64,000 nt of DNA, taken from positions 1 through 64,000 of the forward strand of contig CAMVMG010000005.1 in NCBI GenBank assembly GCA_947168525.1. The letters run 5' to 3'. Of this stretch, positions 40,967 to 49,665 are shown piece after piece (within the stretch, counting starts at the first letter, position 1; each line of letters begins with the position of its first letter). Both the position numbers and the translations under genes were made by a program. Source of the DNA: an uncultured Bacteroidales bacterium (GTDB lineage: Bacteria; Bacteroidota; Bacteroidia; Bacteroidales; UBA932). A model generated the notes under the pieces. It ran no database searches. It saw nothing but the letters and a program-made list of their open reading frames with translations, and was not told where the DNA came from.

Positions 40967-42103
40967 ATGAAACGGTTCTTACTTTTTCTTGCCTTGGTAT
41001 GCACCACGGTGGCCCGTGCCCAGGAAGAGCCGGAACCGCCCACCTGGATCAATGTATCCCGGCTTGCATTTGTGGCCAGCGGAGGCACCGACAAAGCCAA
41101 CGCGCCCATCCAGTATCTGATGTTTACCGATAAGACGTGTAAGGACAACCAGGAGTTGTTCGGCCAGGTCAACACGTTGTTGGACGAAATATTGCAGGCC
41201 GAGTTAAACCAGACCCTTCCCGAGACCTTCAAGCAGATGGAAGAGCAGATTGGCCAGATACGCGAGATGCTCAAAGAGCATCCGGAGCTCAAAAAGACTG
41301 TCGATGAAATGGAAAGGGAGTTCGAGAGGCAGAAGCGCGAGTCCCTGGCCGAGTACGTGAAGCCGATGGGCGGCTATTCCTACGATCCGGCTACGATTCT
41401 CCGTAAACTGAAGGCTATTGCCGTAAACCAAAAGGCATACTCCGGCTACTGGGAGGCCGGAAAAGGACTTTACAGCGTGATTGAAGCACCGCGCTACTGC
41501 AATCTGGATGAAGATGACAGGTATACCCATACCAAGATTACTTTTGCCGAGCAGGACCGTTACAAGTGGGGACTCATCGACGAAAACGGACGTCAGGTGG
41601 CTCCTTTCCAGTATAGCCGGGTCAATGTCCATGCCTTATATCCGGAGGGCTTCCCCGACCTGGACATCATGTTCGTCTATAAGCAGGAGCCGGACGGAAC
41701 CGTCCACGCGGGAGCGCTCGACTACCAGGGCCGGGTCCGTATCCCGTTCATCTATGACGACAACCGCACCGACGTTTACCACCGGGAGGAGTTCGTCCCC
41801 TTTGAGAAGAACGGTAAAATCGGCCTGGTGAGCATCCACGGGGGCAAGGAAGTGCTGCCATTCGAATATGAGACCCTTACCCGCATTGCGGGAGGCTGGG
41901 TAGTGAGCAAAGACCGGAAGAATTACGGGATGGTAGGACTTAAGACCGGCCAGCTCGTTACCCCCTTGAAGTACAAGGGCCTGTGGAGCGGCAGTGATCC
42001 CTCCTTCCTCCGTTTTGACGGGAAGATTGACTATTACGATACAGACGGTCGTCTGGAGCGCACAGAAGACGTTCCGGTTATTCTCCCAGAACGCACCACT
42101 TGA
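40967..42103 (+). CDS. WG-repeat-containing secreted protein
   Basis: 378 residues from MKRFLLFLALV, signal peptide ending VARAQ. Residues ~60-130 are charged helix. From ~190 there are WG-type beta repeats: KWGLIDENGRQVAPFQYSRV, KIGLVSIHGGKEVLPFEYE and NYGMVGLKTGQLVTPLKYK, each of ~50 residues. WG proteins are often exported and of unknown role. It follows the OmpA-like gene after one base and overlaps the convergent acyltransferase by 26 bases at the end. Confidence 0.82.
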   Translation: MKRFLLFLALVCTTVARAQEEPEPPTWINVSRLAFVASGGTDKANAPIQYLMFTDKTCKDNQELFGQVNTLLDEILQAELNQTLPETFKQMEEQIGQIREMLKEHPELKKTVDEMEREFERQKRESLAEYVKPMGGYSYDPATILRKLKAIAVNQKAYSGYWEAGKGLYSVIEAPRYCNLDEDDRYTHTKITFAEQDRYKWGLIDENGRQVAPFQYSRVNVHALYPEGFPDLDIMFVYKQEPDGTVHAGALDYQGRVRIPFIYDDNRTDVYHREEFVPFEKNGKIGLVSIHGGKEVLPFEYETLTRIAGGWVVSKDRKNYGMVGLKTGQLVTPLKYKGLWSGSDPSFLRFDGKIDYYDTDGRLERTEDVPVILPERTT

Positions 42104-43160
42104 CCACCGGAATGCGGCGGATCACCTCATAAATAAGCGGTGAAAGGCTGAACACGGCCACCGTCAGAATCACGTACATCGACCACGGCGGCAACTGGGT
42201 GTAGGTTTTCATCATATATCCCAAGCTGGCAATGACCAGGTAGTGGACAATGTAAATGCCGTAACTGGAGCGGGTCATATAGCCGGCGAAAGGGCTTGTG
42301 CGGTCGAACTTGGCCTTGAACCAGCCCATCATCGCCAGGCACATCAGCCAACCGTAAAGGCAGTTGAGCGGACTGCCCAGATACTGCGGCGAGGTGTTGT
42401 CCTGGCCGAAAGTGGTGCCGATGAGGATACCGCCGGCTATCACGGCGCAGGCCATCAGCGGATTCCAGGCCTTTTCCACCTTCTCCTGCACCTCTTCGTG
42501 CGAAAAGACGAAATATCCCAGCAGGAAGGGTATCAGATAGAACAGCGGCTTGTACAGGTTCCAAAGGCCATCGGCCGATTCCGGGCGGGGATTCCGGACG
42601 AGTGTCTGCTCGCCTGCCCAGAATAGTACACCCAGCAGGATGGTCCAGACTATGCCGGCCTTCCCGCACCAGGTCCAGAACTGGTCCTTGCGGTCCAGCG
42701 CCCGCACCGCGAGGAGCACCAGGCAAAGCAGCCAGAGCACCTGGACGAACCAGAGCGGGCCCGTGCCGCTGATAGACCAGATAATCCACATTACGGGCAA
42801 AGGAAGTCCGGCCGGAATGTCGGCATTTGCTGCCGCAGAATTGAAATACCCCACCATCCAGTGGAACACGAACAGGCCTATTGTGCCTGGCACCAGCAGT
42901 TTCCGCGTGCGGGCCTTGAACCATTCCTTGCCGGAACGCTTTTCCAGGGCATACCGGGCGCTGATGCCCGCGAGGATGAACAGCATGGGCATGAACCAGG
43001 GATACAGGATGTACATCACTACGTCCTGGTACTGCGGTCCGTCACCGAAGCCGCCGATACCGCCGAAGACCCCCTTGTTGTTGTAGAAATAGATGACGTG
43101 GTAGAACAGCACCAGGAGCACCGTTACCCAGCGGAGGTTGTCTATCCAATGCTTTCTCAT
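42078..43160 (-). CDS. acyltransferase family 3 (OafA/YrhL-like) membrane protein
   Basis: 360 residues with about ten membrane helices. Opens RKHWIDNLRWVTVLLVLFYHVIYFY, where Asp, Arg and His are the conserved first-helix motif of the family; FILAGISARYAL and FVQVLW follow. Such enzymes O-acetylate or acylate surface glycans, using cytosolic acyl-CoA. Its ATG overlaps the AbrB-like gene in ATGA, so the two are coupled. Target glycan unknown. Confidence 0.9.
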   Translation of the reverse strand: MRKHWIDNLRWVTVLLVLFYHVIYFYNNKGVFGGIGGFGDGPQYQDVVMYILYPWFMPMLFILAGISARYALEKRSGKEWFKARTRKLLVPGTIGLFVFHWMVGYFNSAAANADIPAGLPLPVMWIIWSISGTGPLWFVQVLWLLCLVLLAVRALDRKDQFWTWCGKAGIVWTILLGVLFWAGEQTLVRNPRPESADGLWNLYKPLFYLIPFLLGYFVFSHEEVQEKVEKAWNPLMACAVIAGGILIGTTFGQDNTSPQYLGSPLNCLYGWLMCLAMMGWFKAKFDRTSPFAGYMTRSSYGIYIVHYLVIASLGYMMKTYTQLPPWSMYVILTVAVFSLSPLIYEVIRRIPVVKWCVLGE

Positions 43161-43366
43161 TTGGGAAGACCCTCCATCACCTGATCTATCGCGCTTTGGA
43201 AGATCTCCGTTTTCAGGAGCGCCATGCCTTTTTGGTCGCCAAGCAGCAGCAGGGCATCTCCGGGATTGATGTTATACACTTTCCGGGCGTCCCGTGGTAT
43301 TACGATCTGGCCTTTGTCGCCCACCTTCACCACGCCGAAGATGTATTTGCCGTCATTTTCTTCCAT
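43157..43366 (-). CDS. AbrB/MazE/SpoVT-type DNA-binding protein
   Basis: 69 residues. The swapped-hairpin motif VKVGDKGQIVIPRDARKVYNINPGDALLLLGD is diagnostic of AbrB-like transcription factors; the remaining ~25 residues are helical. First gene of a coupled pair with the acyltransferase, which suggests local autoregulation of an envelope-modification operon. It has its own consensus promoter at 43393-43424. No toxin partner is evident, so a MazE antitoxin role is unlikely. Confidence 0.88.
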   Translation of the reverse strand: MEENDGKYIFGVVKVGDKGQIVIPRDARKVYNINPGDALLLLGDQKGMALLKTEIFQSAIDQVMEGLPK

Positions 43367-43392
43367 TTGTAGGATTTGTTAGAAATTTCCCA

Positions 43393-43424
43393 CAAATATA
43401 ACAAATGCAGATTGGATTTCCAAA
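43393..43424 (-). promoter_or_regulatory. Bacteroidota-type promoter of the AbrB-acyltransferase pair
   Basis: On the minus strand TTTG (43424-43421), 20 bases, TATATTTG (43400-43393). Both boxes match the consensus. Confidence 0.7.
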
Positions 43425-43452
43425 CTCAGTGCGGGTTTTTGTGAAGAAATGC

Positions 43453-43460
43453 TATTTTTG
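43453..43460 (+). promoter_or_regulatory. -7 box of the lipoprotein / DUF5723-like operon
   Basis: TATTTTTG, 41 bases upstream of the ATG at 43502. No -33 element is visible at the usual distance. Confidence 0.5.
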
Positions 43461-43501
43461 CAAATTGAAACGTGCAGTAACCTTACTTAATTATCCTTTT
43501 T

Positions 43502-44665
43502 ATGAAATTCCATTTTGGACTTTTGCTGCTCCTTCCCTTGGTCCTGGCCTGTTCCCGGTCTGAATATGACATCTCCGAAGGGGTCAATACGGAAATGACC
43601 TTGTTCGAGAATGAAATCTCGATTCCTGTAGGCAGCGTGGGCCCTTTTACACTGGGTTCCGTGTTCAGCCTTCTGGGAGAGGTGGAAGGCTTAGGCGAAA
43701 TCCTGGCTGACTATTTAACGGTGGGGCCGGACGGTACCGTGTATACGGAGGATGCCGGAAGCATTTACAGAGCCAATATCTATGAACTGGAAAAAGAACT
43801 GGAAGATCCTGGCGTTCCCCAGTCCCTGGAGGTGGGAAACACGTCTTGTTATCTTGGCGGCCTGGTTGGTCTGATGGGCTATTTAGGGATGCGATGCATC
43901 AACCAGAAGGCGGTCATTACCGTGGACAATCCGCTCAGAAGAAAGATCGATGTCTCCTGCAATGCCCACTATTACGTTCTCGGTGGAGACGACGCCGCGA
44001 TTGTCCCCATTGAAAGCCTGGACAGTTTCACCATCCCGTCCTACGCCACGGAAGAAGAGCTGACCGAACTGGATATCCCCGGGGATCTGTATAATCCCAT
44101 CGAAATTTTCGAGCTGGAGGACCTCCGGCTGGAGTTGCCGGACCATCCCACTTCCCGGATAGTGGATAAGGAAGGAAATCTCTGCGTTTCTGTCAATTAC
44201 CGGTATTCCTCCGGCATTACGCTTGCCGATGAATTCGAGCTGCCCCTGGAAGGGTTCTCCCCTGGCCTGATCAATCTTCCCATCGGAGAGTTCAAACTGA
44301 AAAAATGTGAATTGTCCCTGGAACTGGAGAGCACCCTTCCCATCCAGGTGGAGGTGGGCGATATCCAAGTCCTGCTTCCCCGGGAGAACGAAGACCAGGA
44401 GGCGGTCGTAGATGAGAACATAAGGATAGCCTCCGGTTTCACCGTGCAAGGGGGGACGCTGGACAATCCCGCCCTTACGCCCATCAGCCTGACCATCGAG
44501 GCGCTGGAAGGGACCCTTCCGGATCTCCCGGAACTGCTGCTGTCCCTCAAGCTGAAAGCCCAGTCTGGATTGGTGCCCACGCCCCTGTCCACCCGCCAGG
44601 GCATCTTTATCAAATCTTCATCGGCCCGTCTAAGCGGCGGCATCACCATCCTCGGAAGTAAATGA
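43502..44665 (+). CDS. lipoprotein of unknown function, partner of an outer-membrane barrel
   Basis: 387 residues. Signal peptide with lipobox LACSR (Cys ~17). The mature protein is rich in beta strands, with repeated segments beginning ISIPVGSVGPFTLG, LELPDHPTSR and FTVQGGTLDNPALTPISL. No catalytic motif is recognised. Its stop overlaps the barrel gene's ATG (ATGA), an arrangement seen for surface lipoproteins that work with a DUF5723-type outer-membrane protein. A structural or secretion-accessory role is inferred. Confidence 0.7.
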   Translation: MKFHFGLLLLLPLVLACSRSEYDISEGVNTEMTLFENEISIPVGSVGPFTLGSVFSLLGEVEGLGEILADYLTVGPDGTVYTEDAGSIYRANIYELEKELEDPGVPQSLEVGNTSCYLGGLVGLMGYLGMRCINQKAVITVDNPLRRKIDVSCNAHYYVLGGDDAAIVPIESLDSFTIPSYATEEELTELDIPGDLYNPIEIFELEDLRLELPDHPTSRIVDKEGNLCVSVNYRYSSGITLADEFELPLEGFSPGLINLPIGEFKLKKCELSLELESTLPIQVEVGDIQVLLPRENEDQEAVVDENIRIASGFTVQGGTLDNPALTPISLTIEALEGTLPDLPELLLSLKLKAQSGLVPTPLSTRQGIFIKSSSARLSGGITILGSK

Positions 44666-46017
44666 TTATGAAAAAGACAGTTATCCTTCTGGCTGCGTTG
44701 CTGCTTGCCGGGGTTTCCATGGCGGCACAAAGTTTTGAACCGTCTCTTTTCCTGGACGGATACCGGCTGGGTTACCGGTACAATCCCGCCTTGCAGAACG
44801 AGGACAATTTCCTCAGCATCGGGGAGTTTCGGAACCAGACACGCAACACGTTCGGGGCGGCCAGCTTCCTGTATCCCCGCGGGGAAGAGGTCGTAACTGC
44901 CCTTCATCCCAGCGTTTCGGCCGATGAGTTCCTGGGAATCCTTGGGGACAACAACACCCTGGGCGGCAGCATCGACTACAACCTGGTCTCTTACGGATGG
45001 CGGAAAGGGGCGTCTTACCAGACGCTGGAAGCCAGTGTCCGGGCGGCGTATAAGGTGAATGTCCCCAAGGACATTTTTACCATTCTCAAATTGGGCACCG
45101 GCGACACCAACTACACGATGGGCGGGTTAAGCCTGGGCGGAAACGCCCTCGTGGAGCTGGCCTATGGCTATTCCCACCAGGTAGCCGACTGGCTCTCCGT
45201 GGGAGCGCGGACCAAGCTGCTTGTGGGTATCGACGCTCTGGATTACAACGTTTCCCGGATAAACATCCATCTGGCCGGAGACCAGTATCGGCTTGATCTT
45301 GAGGCCAGTCTGGACCTCACCAGCCGATGGGGCAAAATCCGTCCCAACGAAGAGGGCTATCTGGATTTGACCAGGCTTAGCGCCAAAGACCGATGGAGGC
45401 TGCCTTCGGGCGTAGGGCTGGCGATGGACCTGGGCGTAGTGGTTACCCCCCTGGAAGGGCTTACCCTGTCGGCCTCGCTGCTGGACCTGGGCGGAATGCT
45501 ATGGTATTATGGCAATGCCGGCCAGTCGCAGGGTACCGCTGAATTTACTGGCGTGAAGAGCCTCTCTCTGGCCGATATCGAGGCGGGTTCCATCCGGAGC
45601 CAGTTCGACGATGTGCTGGACGCCCTGGGCTCCTCGCTCAAGGTGAAGGCCCTGGAGGGCAGAACGGCGCTGGAATTCATCCCATTCCACGTGAATGCGG
45701 GCGTCCGGTATGACCTTCCCTTTTACCGGGCTCTTTCCATCGGCGCCACCGGCAACTATCTGCACGTGAGCGGCTTCTCCTATGCCGAAGGCCGGGGTGT
45801 CCTAGCCTGGAATCCGTGGAAGTGGCTGGGTATCGCAGCCAACGCCGGCGGCGGCACCTATGGCGCAGTCTGGGGTGTGGCGGCCAACGTGGCCGTGAAG
45901 AAATTCCGTCTCACGGCAGGCTATTCCGACGGCTTCGGGGGCACGGTCCCATATACAAGCACGCCGCTGGAGCCCAACAACCGGGTGTTCACCCTGGGGC
46001 TCACCTACGACCTGTAA
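44662..46017 (+). CDS. DUF5723-like outer membrane beta-barrel protein
   Basis: 451 residues (ATG at 44668 is an alternative start, two codons in). Signal peptide ending SMAAQ. Alternating strands with aromatic girdles and the YRLGYRYNPALQNEDNF opening, SVGARTKLLVGIDALDYN, and a C-terminal VFTLGLTYDL strand ending in an aliphatic residue suit an outer-membrane barrel of the DUF5723 type. Coupled to the lipoprotein gene upstream. The substrate or secretion role is unknown. Confidence 0.78.
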   Translation: MIMKKTVILLAALLLAGVSMAAQSFEPSLFLDGYRLGYRYNPALQNEDNFLSIGEFRNQTRNTFGAASFLYPRGEEVVTALHPSVSADEFLGILGDNNTLGGSIDYNLVSYGWRKGASYQTLEASVRAAYKVNVPKDIFTILKLGTGDTNYTMGGLSLGGNALVELAYGYSHQVADWLSVGARTKLLVGIDALDYNVSRINIHLAGDQYRLDLEASLDLTSRWGKIRPNEEGYLDLTRLSAKDRWRLPSGVGLAMDLGVVVTPLEGLTLSASLLDLGGMLWYYGNAGQSQGTAEFTGVKSLSLADIEAGSIRSQFDDVLDALGSSLKVKALEGRTALEFIPFHVNAGVRYDLPFYRALSIGATGNYLHVSGFSYAEGRGVLAWNPWKWLGIAANAGGGTYGAVWGVAANVAVKKFRLTAGYSDGFGGTVPYTSTPLEPNNRVFTLGLTYDL

Positions 46018-46111
46018 CCGCAGGTTGGACATCTTCTCGGAAAACGTATCCGATTGTGTCCGATTTCTGCACTTGCGATAATTTTTCCGAAACCACGACG
46101 CAAAGAGGTTT

Positions 46112-47032
46112 TTACGACAGTTTTGCTTTGAGCCGCTGGCGGGCTTTGGTAACGGAGGCGGGTGAAATCCCCAGAAGGACGGCCTGCTCGGATACGGAGA
46201 ATTGCAGCTGCGATAGAATATAGGTACGGATATCGCCTTTTGTCAGGTCGGGATGCGCTTCCCGGAGAGATTCGGACGTAAGGTCACATGAATTTCGGAG
46301 CGTCCGTTCCAATTCGGCCCACTCTTCATCCTGAATATAGCGGGGCTTGGCACGAAGCTCTTGGAGCAGGTGATTCTGTCCAACGAGCGCATGCATCAGT
46401 ACATAGGAATCGACTTCGCCATCAGGACCCTCGCCGGCGTTCGGTACGAATCTCTCCCGCTCATCGTTTCCGGCGCGGATGACCATCAGGAAGGCCCTGA
46501 CATTCTTCCCCAGGATTTCGCTTACCTGCGGGATACTTATCTGGCTTCTGCCACTGGTGCAGGTTGAGGCAAGTCCTAGTGCCACCAGAACGAGTTGATA
46601 ATAAAGCATTTCGGCATCATTCTCTTGCAGGCCGAAGGTCTTTGCGATGGCAGAAAGGCTCTCCGCTTTGAAGCCGACGTAAGCATCGATGTAGTCCTTG
46701 ATGGAAGCGGGTTGCGTCTGTGATTCCATAACTATGGAGAACAGTTGCGGCTCGTCCATGGCGAACCAGATAAGGGCCATCCCAAAGCCTTTGAATGGAG
46801 GATTGAGCAGAAAGCCGTCTCCCACCCGCTTCCGGTACAGTTTCCTGGCTTCCTCCCGGACAGCGTCACGGACTCCTTTAATGGATCCGAAAGAAGAGAA
46901 GATGGCGTTGGCGCCGCAGCCAAGGCGGGCGCAGATGTTCCTGGCCGTAAGAAGCGAGGGGCCTCCGGTTCGCACCAAATCAAGGGATGCGGAAAGGATT
47001 CTTTCTTTTGTGACAGTAACCGGTCTTGCCAT
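46112..47032 (-). CDS. TetR-family regulator with an extra C-terminal HTH
   Basis: 306 residues, about 100 longer than a typical TetR protein. N-terminal HTH: KERILSASLDLVRTGGP, LTARNICARLGCGANAIFSSFGS. A helical ligand domain runs to ~200. The last ~60 residues hold a second HTH-like segment, LQFSVSEQAVLLGISPASVTKARQRLKAKL, of the sigma-region-4/LuxR kind seen at the end of other Bacteroidota regulators. Two DNA-binding domains in one chain is unusual. It is divergent from the outer-membrane barrel gene at 47195, with repeated TGTCCATATC boxes between. Confidence 0.82.
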   Translation of the reverse strand: MARPVTVTKERILSASLDLVRTGGPSLLTARNICARLGCGANAIFSSFGSIKGVRDAVREEARKLYRKRVGDGFLLNPPFKGFGMALIWFAMDEPQLFSIVMESQTQPASIKDYIDAYVGFKAESLSAIAKTFGLQENDAEMLYYQLVLVALGLASTCTSGRSQISIPQVSEILGKNVRAFLMVIRAGNDERERFVPNAGEGPDGEVDSYVLMHALVGQNHLLQELRAKPRYIQDEEWAELERTLRNSCDLTSESLREAHPDLTKGDIRTYILSQLQFSVSEQAVLLGISPASVTKARQRLKAKLS

Positions 47033-47058
47033 AATCGATGTTCCGTATCAGTTGGGTA

Positions 47059-47089
47059 CAAAAATAAACAAAGGAGCGGGAATGTCCAA
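47059..47089 (-). promoter_or_regulatory. promoter of the TetR/HTH gene
   Basis: On the minus strand TTG (47089-47087), 20 bases, TATTTTTG (47066-47059). Starts near 47052, 20 bases before the ATG. Confidence 0.55.
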
Positions 47090-47113
47090 TCAGATTTTAG
47101 GAACTATACGTAA

Positions 47114-47136
47114 TTGTCCATATCTTTGTCCATATC
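47114..47136 (+). promoter_or_regulatory. tandem TTGTCCATATC boxes between divergent genes
   Basis: TTGTCCATATC occurs at 47114-47124 and 47126-47136, one 12-base period. An inverted partial copy, TATGGACA, lies at 47184-47191 over the start of the barrel gene, and TGTCCA at 47084-47089 overlaps the regulator's own -33 box. They are likely binding sites for the TetR/HTH protein. Confidence 0.5.
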
Positions 47137-47163
47137 GATGTTTATTTCGGAACGCTGGATACG

Positions 47164-47171
47164 CTAACTTT
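47164..47171 (+). promoter_or_regulatory. -7 box of the outer-membrane barrel gene
   Basis: TAACTTTG, 23 bases before the ATG at 47195. The -33 position reads TTTA (47141-47144) at 19 bases, one mismatch from TTTG. Confidence 0.55.
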
Positions 47172-47194
47172 GCAGGCGTAAAAATATGGACACA

Positions 47195-49585
47195 ATGAAA
47201 CGACTGATTGTATTGTTAATGATTGCGGCTATGACGCTTCCCTGCCTGGCAAAGGGCGATTGGAGGGGAAAGGTGGTGGATGAAAAGGGCGAGCCGGTGG
47301 CTTATGCCAATGTGGCTGTGCTCTCCAAGGCCGACTCTACCGTAGTATGTGGTGTGGTTACTCAGGAGGACGGCACCTTCAATATCGTGACCAGCGAGAA
47401 GGACGGCATCATGATGGTGGCCATGCTGGGCTACAAGACGTTGTATCTCGCGCCCGTTGACGGAGCTGTGATTACCCTCTCCGATGATGCGCAAATGCTG
47501 GAAGGGGCTGTGGCGAGTGCCGTTATGCCCAAAACCAAGCTTACGGGTGAAGGATTGCAAACAAATGTACGCGGCTCCGTGCTTGAAAACGTGGGCAGTG
47601 CGAATGACGTGCTTTCCAAAACGCCGGGACTCATCAAGGGGCAGAACGGCCTGGAGGTAATTGGCAAGGGCTCGCCGATGGTGTACATCAACGGGCGCCG
47701 TGTCAGCGACGCTTCCGAACTGGACCGCTTGCAAAGCAATGAGATCCAGAGCGTCGAGGTGATTACCAACCCCGGCGCCCAGTACGATGCCACGGTGCGG
47801 GCGGTGGTGCGTATCAAGACCGTCCGACGCAAGGGTGATGGTTTCGGCTTCAACCTGAACGCCTCCGATGCACAGTCCTTGAGATGGGCCAGGGGGAATG
47901 ATCCCTTTGGCGCCCTCAATGTGAACTACCGAACGGGAGGTCTTGACTTTTTCGGGGGAATCAATTATGCCGGAAATACTTCCCGGCAGGAAAGCTATTT
48001 AGAGAAACAGACCTTCGGAAGGACCCCCACGGGGGATGACTGGCTTTTCGAGAACAAGGGAACGCTCCTGAATGAATACATCGGCAGCACCCTCTATGGC
48101 AACGCCGGCGTGAATTACCAGATTAACGATAACCATTTCCTTGGTGGCAAGGTTGAGTGGGGAAGGCACCTTACGTATAAAGTCCATACGGAGGTCAATG
48201 ACAACGTCTTTGAAAACGGTATGCTGACAGACCGCCTGAACACGATGTCCGACGACACGATGGGGAAACTGATTCCGTACAACCTTGGTGCGAACCTCTA
48301 TTACAACGGCGTCGTAGCGGGGAAACTGGGTATCGATGTCAACCTGGACTACTACGGCACCGACGACAGTTCCACATCGGTATCAAAAGAAACTAGCGAT
48401 ATGACACACAACGCCGCCATCAGCAGCGGCAGTAACAACGTGGGACGGATGTACGCCGCCAAGGCGGTGCTTTCTTATCCCATTTGGAAAGGGCAGCTGC
48501 AGGTGGGGACCGAAGAGACTTTCTCACGCCGCACAGACAATTATAAGGTGGAAGGTATCGATATTCCTGCCTCGGAGGCAGCCATTAGAGAGGATAATAT
48601 TGCCGGGTTTGCCTCTTACGGTTGCTACATGCCCAGTGTGGGCCAGTTCAGCGCCGGGGTGCGTTATGAATACGTGCATTATGCCTATGAAGATGCCGTA
48701 ACCCCAGCCAACAATCTTTCCCGTAACTATGGTAACTGGTTCCCCACCGTTTCCTATGCGGGGGTTATCGGCCAGAAAACCCAGAACCCTATCCAGGTGA
48801 TGCTCAATTACAGCGCCAAGACGCGCAGGCCCAATTACGCCAACCTTTCCGGCGCAATCCGCTATAACAGCCGCTATATCTGGCAGAGCGGGAATGCGGG
48901 CCTGCAACCGGAACTGTCCCACAATCTGAGCCTTACGGCCGTCTGGAAGTGGGTGACATGTATGGTCAATTATACCCGCACGGACGATGCGATTATGACC
49001 TGGTCCTCGCCTTACGGAGATGACGGGGTGGTGCTGGTGAAACCCTGCAACATCGAGACTCCTTACAGGATGATGTCGGCCTTCGTGAACCTTACGCCGA
49101 CCATCGGGCCCTGGACGATGAATTACACCGTCGGCCTCCAGCCGCAGTGGCTCACTATCAACGCTCCAGATCCGCGCGAGGCTACCGGCATCCGCGTGAC
49201 GACCTTCAACGACAAGCCCATCTTCTTTGCGCAGCTGCAGAATACCGTCACCGTGAAAGGCGGCTGGCAGTTCGAGTTGGGCGGTATGGTGCAGTCCAAG
49301 GGCTACACGCAGAACCTGTATCTGCGGAATGCCTACGTGGACATCACGGCCGCCATCCAGAAGACCCTGCTTGCCGACGGCTCGCTGGTCCTGCGCCTGG
49401 AGGGGGCCGACCTGGCAGGCCTGGCCCACTACGACGTGGACTCCGACTTCGGCAGTCATACCATCATGCAGACAAACCTGCTGGATACGCAGAGAGTCAA
49501 ACTCTCTGTCCGTTACAGCTTCAACACCGCTCAAAGCAAGTACCGCGGCACTGGTGCCGGCTCCGACAGCAAGTCCAGAATGTAG
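47195..49585 (+). CDS. outer membrane beta-barrel protein with N-terminal CarboxypepD_reg-like domain
   Basis: 796 residues from MKRLIVLLMIAA (an ATG three codons upstream is also possible). Signal peptide ending CLAKG. Residues ~25-100 are a carboxypeptidase-regulatory-like beta sandwich (WRGKVVDEKGEPVAYANVAVLSK). Residues ~120-200 resemble a plug: NDVLSKTPGLIKGQNGLEVIGKG, IQSVEVITNPGAQYDATVRAV. The rest is a beta barrel of the outer-membrane family-3 type. No TonB box is certain and no SusD-like partner follows. It is probably controlled by the divergent TetR/HTH protein. Confidence 0.88.
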   Translation: MKRLIVLLMIAAMTLPCLAKGDWRGKVVDEKGEPVAYANVAVLSKADSTVVCGVVTQEDGTFNIVTSEKDGIMMVAMLGYKTLYLAPVDGAVITLSDDAQMLEGAVASAVMPKTKLTGEGLQTNVRGSVLENVGSANDVLSKTPGLIKGQNGLEVIGKGSPMVYINGRRVSDASELDRLQSNEIQSVEVITNPGAQYDATVRAVVRIKTVRRKGDGFGFNLNASDAQSLRWARGNDPFGALNVNYRTGGLDFFGGINYAGNTSRQESYLEKQTFGRTPTGDDWLFENKGTLLNEYIGSTLYGNAGVNYQINDNHFLGGKVEWGRHLTYKVHTEVNDNVFENGMLTDRLNTMSDDTMGKLIPYNLGANLYYNGVVAGKLGIDVNLDYYGTDDSSTSVSKETSDMTHNAAISSGSNNVGRMYAAKAVLSYPIWKGQLQVGTEETFSRRTDNYKVEGIDIPASEAAIREDNIAGFASYGCYMPSVGQFSAGVRYEYVHYAYEDAVTPANNLSRNYGNWFPTVSYAGVIGQKTQNPIQVMLNYSAKTRRPNYANLSGAIRYNSRYIWQSGNAGLQPELSHNLSLTAVWKWVTCMVNYTRTDDAIMTWSSPYGDDGVVLVKPCNIETPYRMMSAFVNLTPTIGPWTMNYTVGLQPQWLTINAPDPREATGIRVTTFNDKPIFFAQLQNTVTVKGGWQFELGGMVQSKGYTQNLYLRNAYVDITAAIQKTLLADGSLVLRLEGADLAGLAHYDVDSDFGSHTIMQTNLLDTQRVKLSVRYSFNTAQSKYRGTGAGSDSKSRM

Positions 49586-49629
49586 GTCTGATAATACTAT
49601 CAAATTCTATAAAGTCCATAAAGAATACA

Positions 49630-49637
49630 TACCTTTG
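49630..49637 (+). promoter_or_regulatory. -7 box of the double acetyltransferase gene
   Basis: TACCTTTG, 28 bases upstream of the ATG at 49666. No -33 TTTG is seen. Confidence 0.5.
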
Positions 49638-49665
49638 ACCGTCGACATATCGAAATTGGGTGAAA

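Noticed and set aside
43157..43366. MazE-type antitoxin
   Set aside because: The fold is AbrB-like, but the neighbour is an acyltransferase, not a MazF toxin, so a local regulator is more likely.
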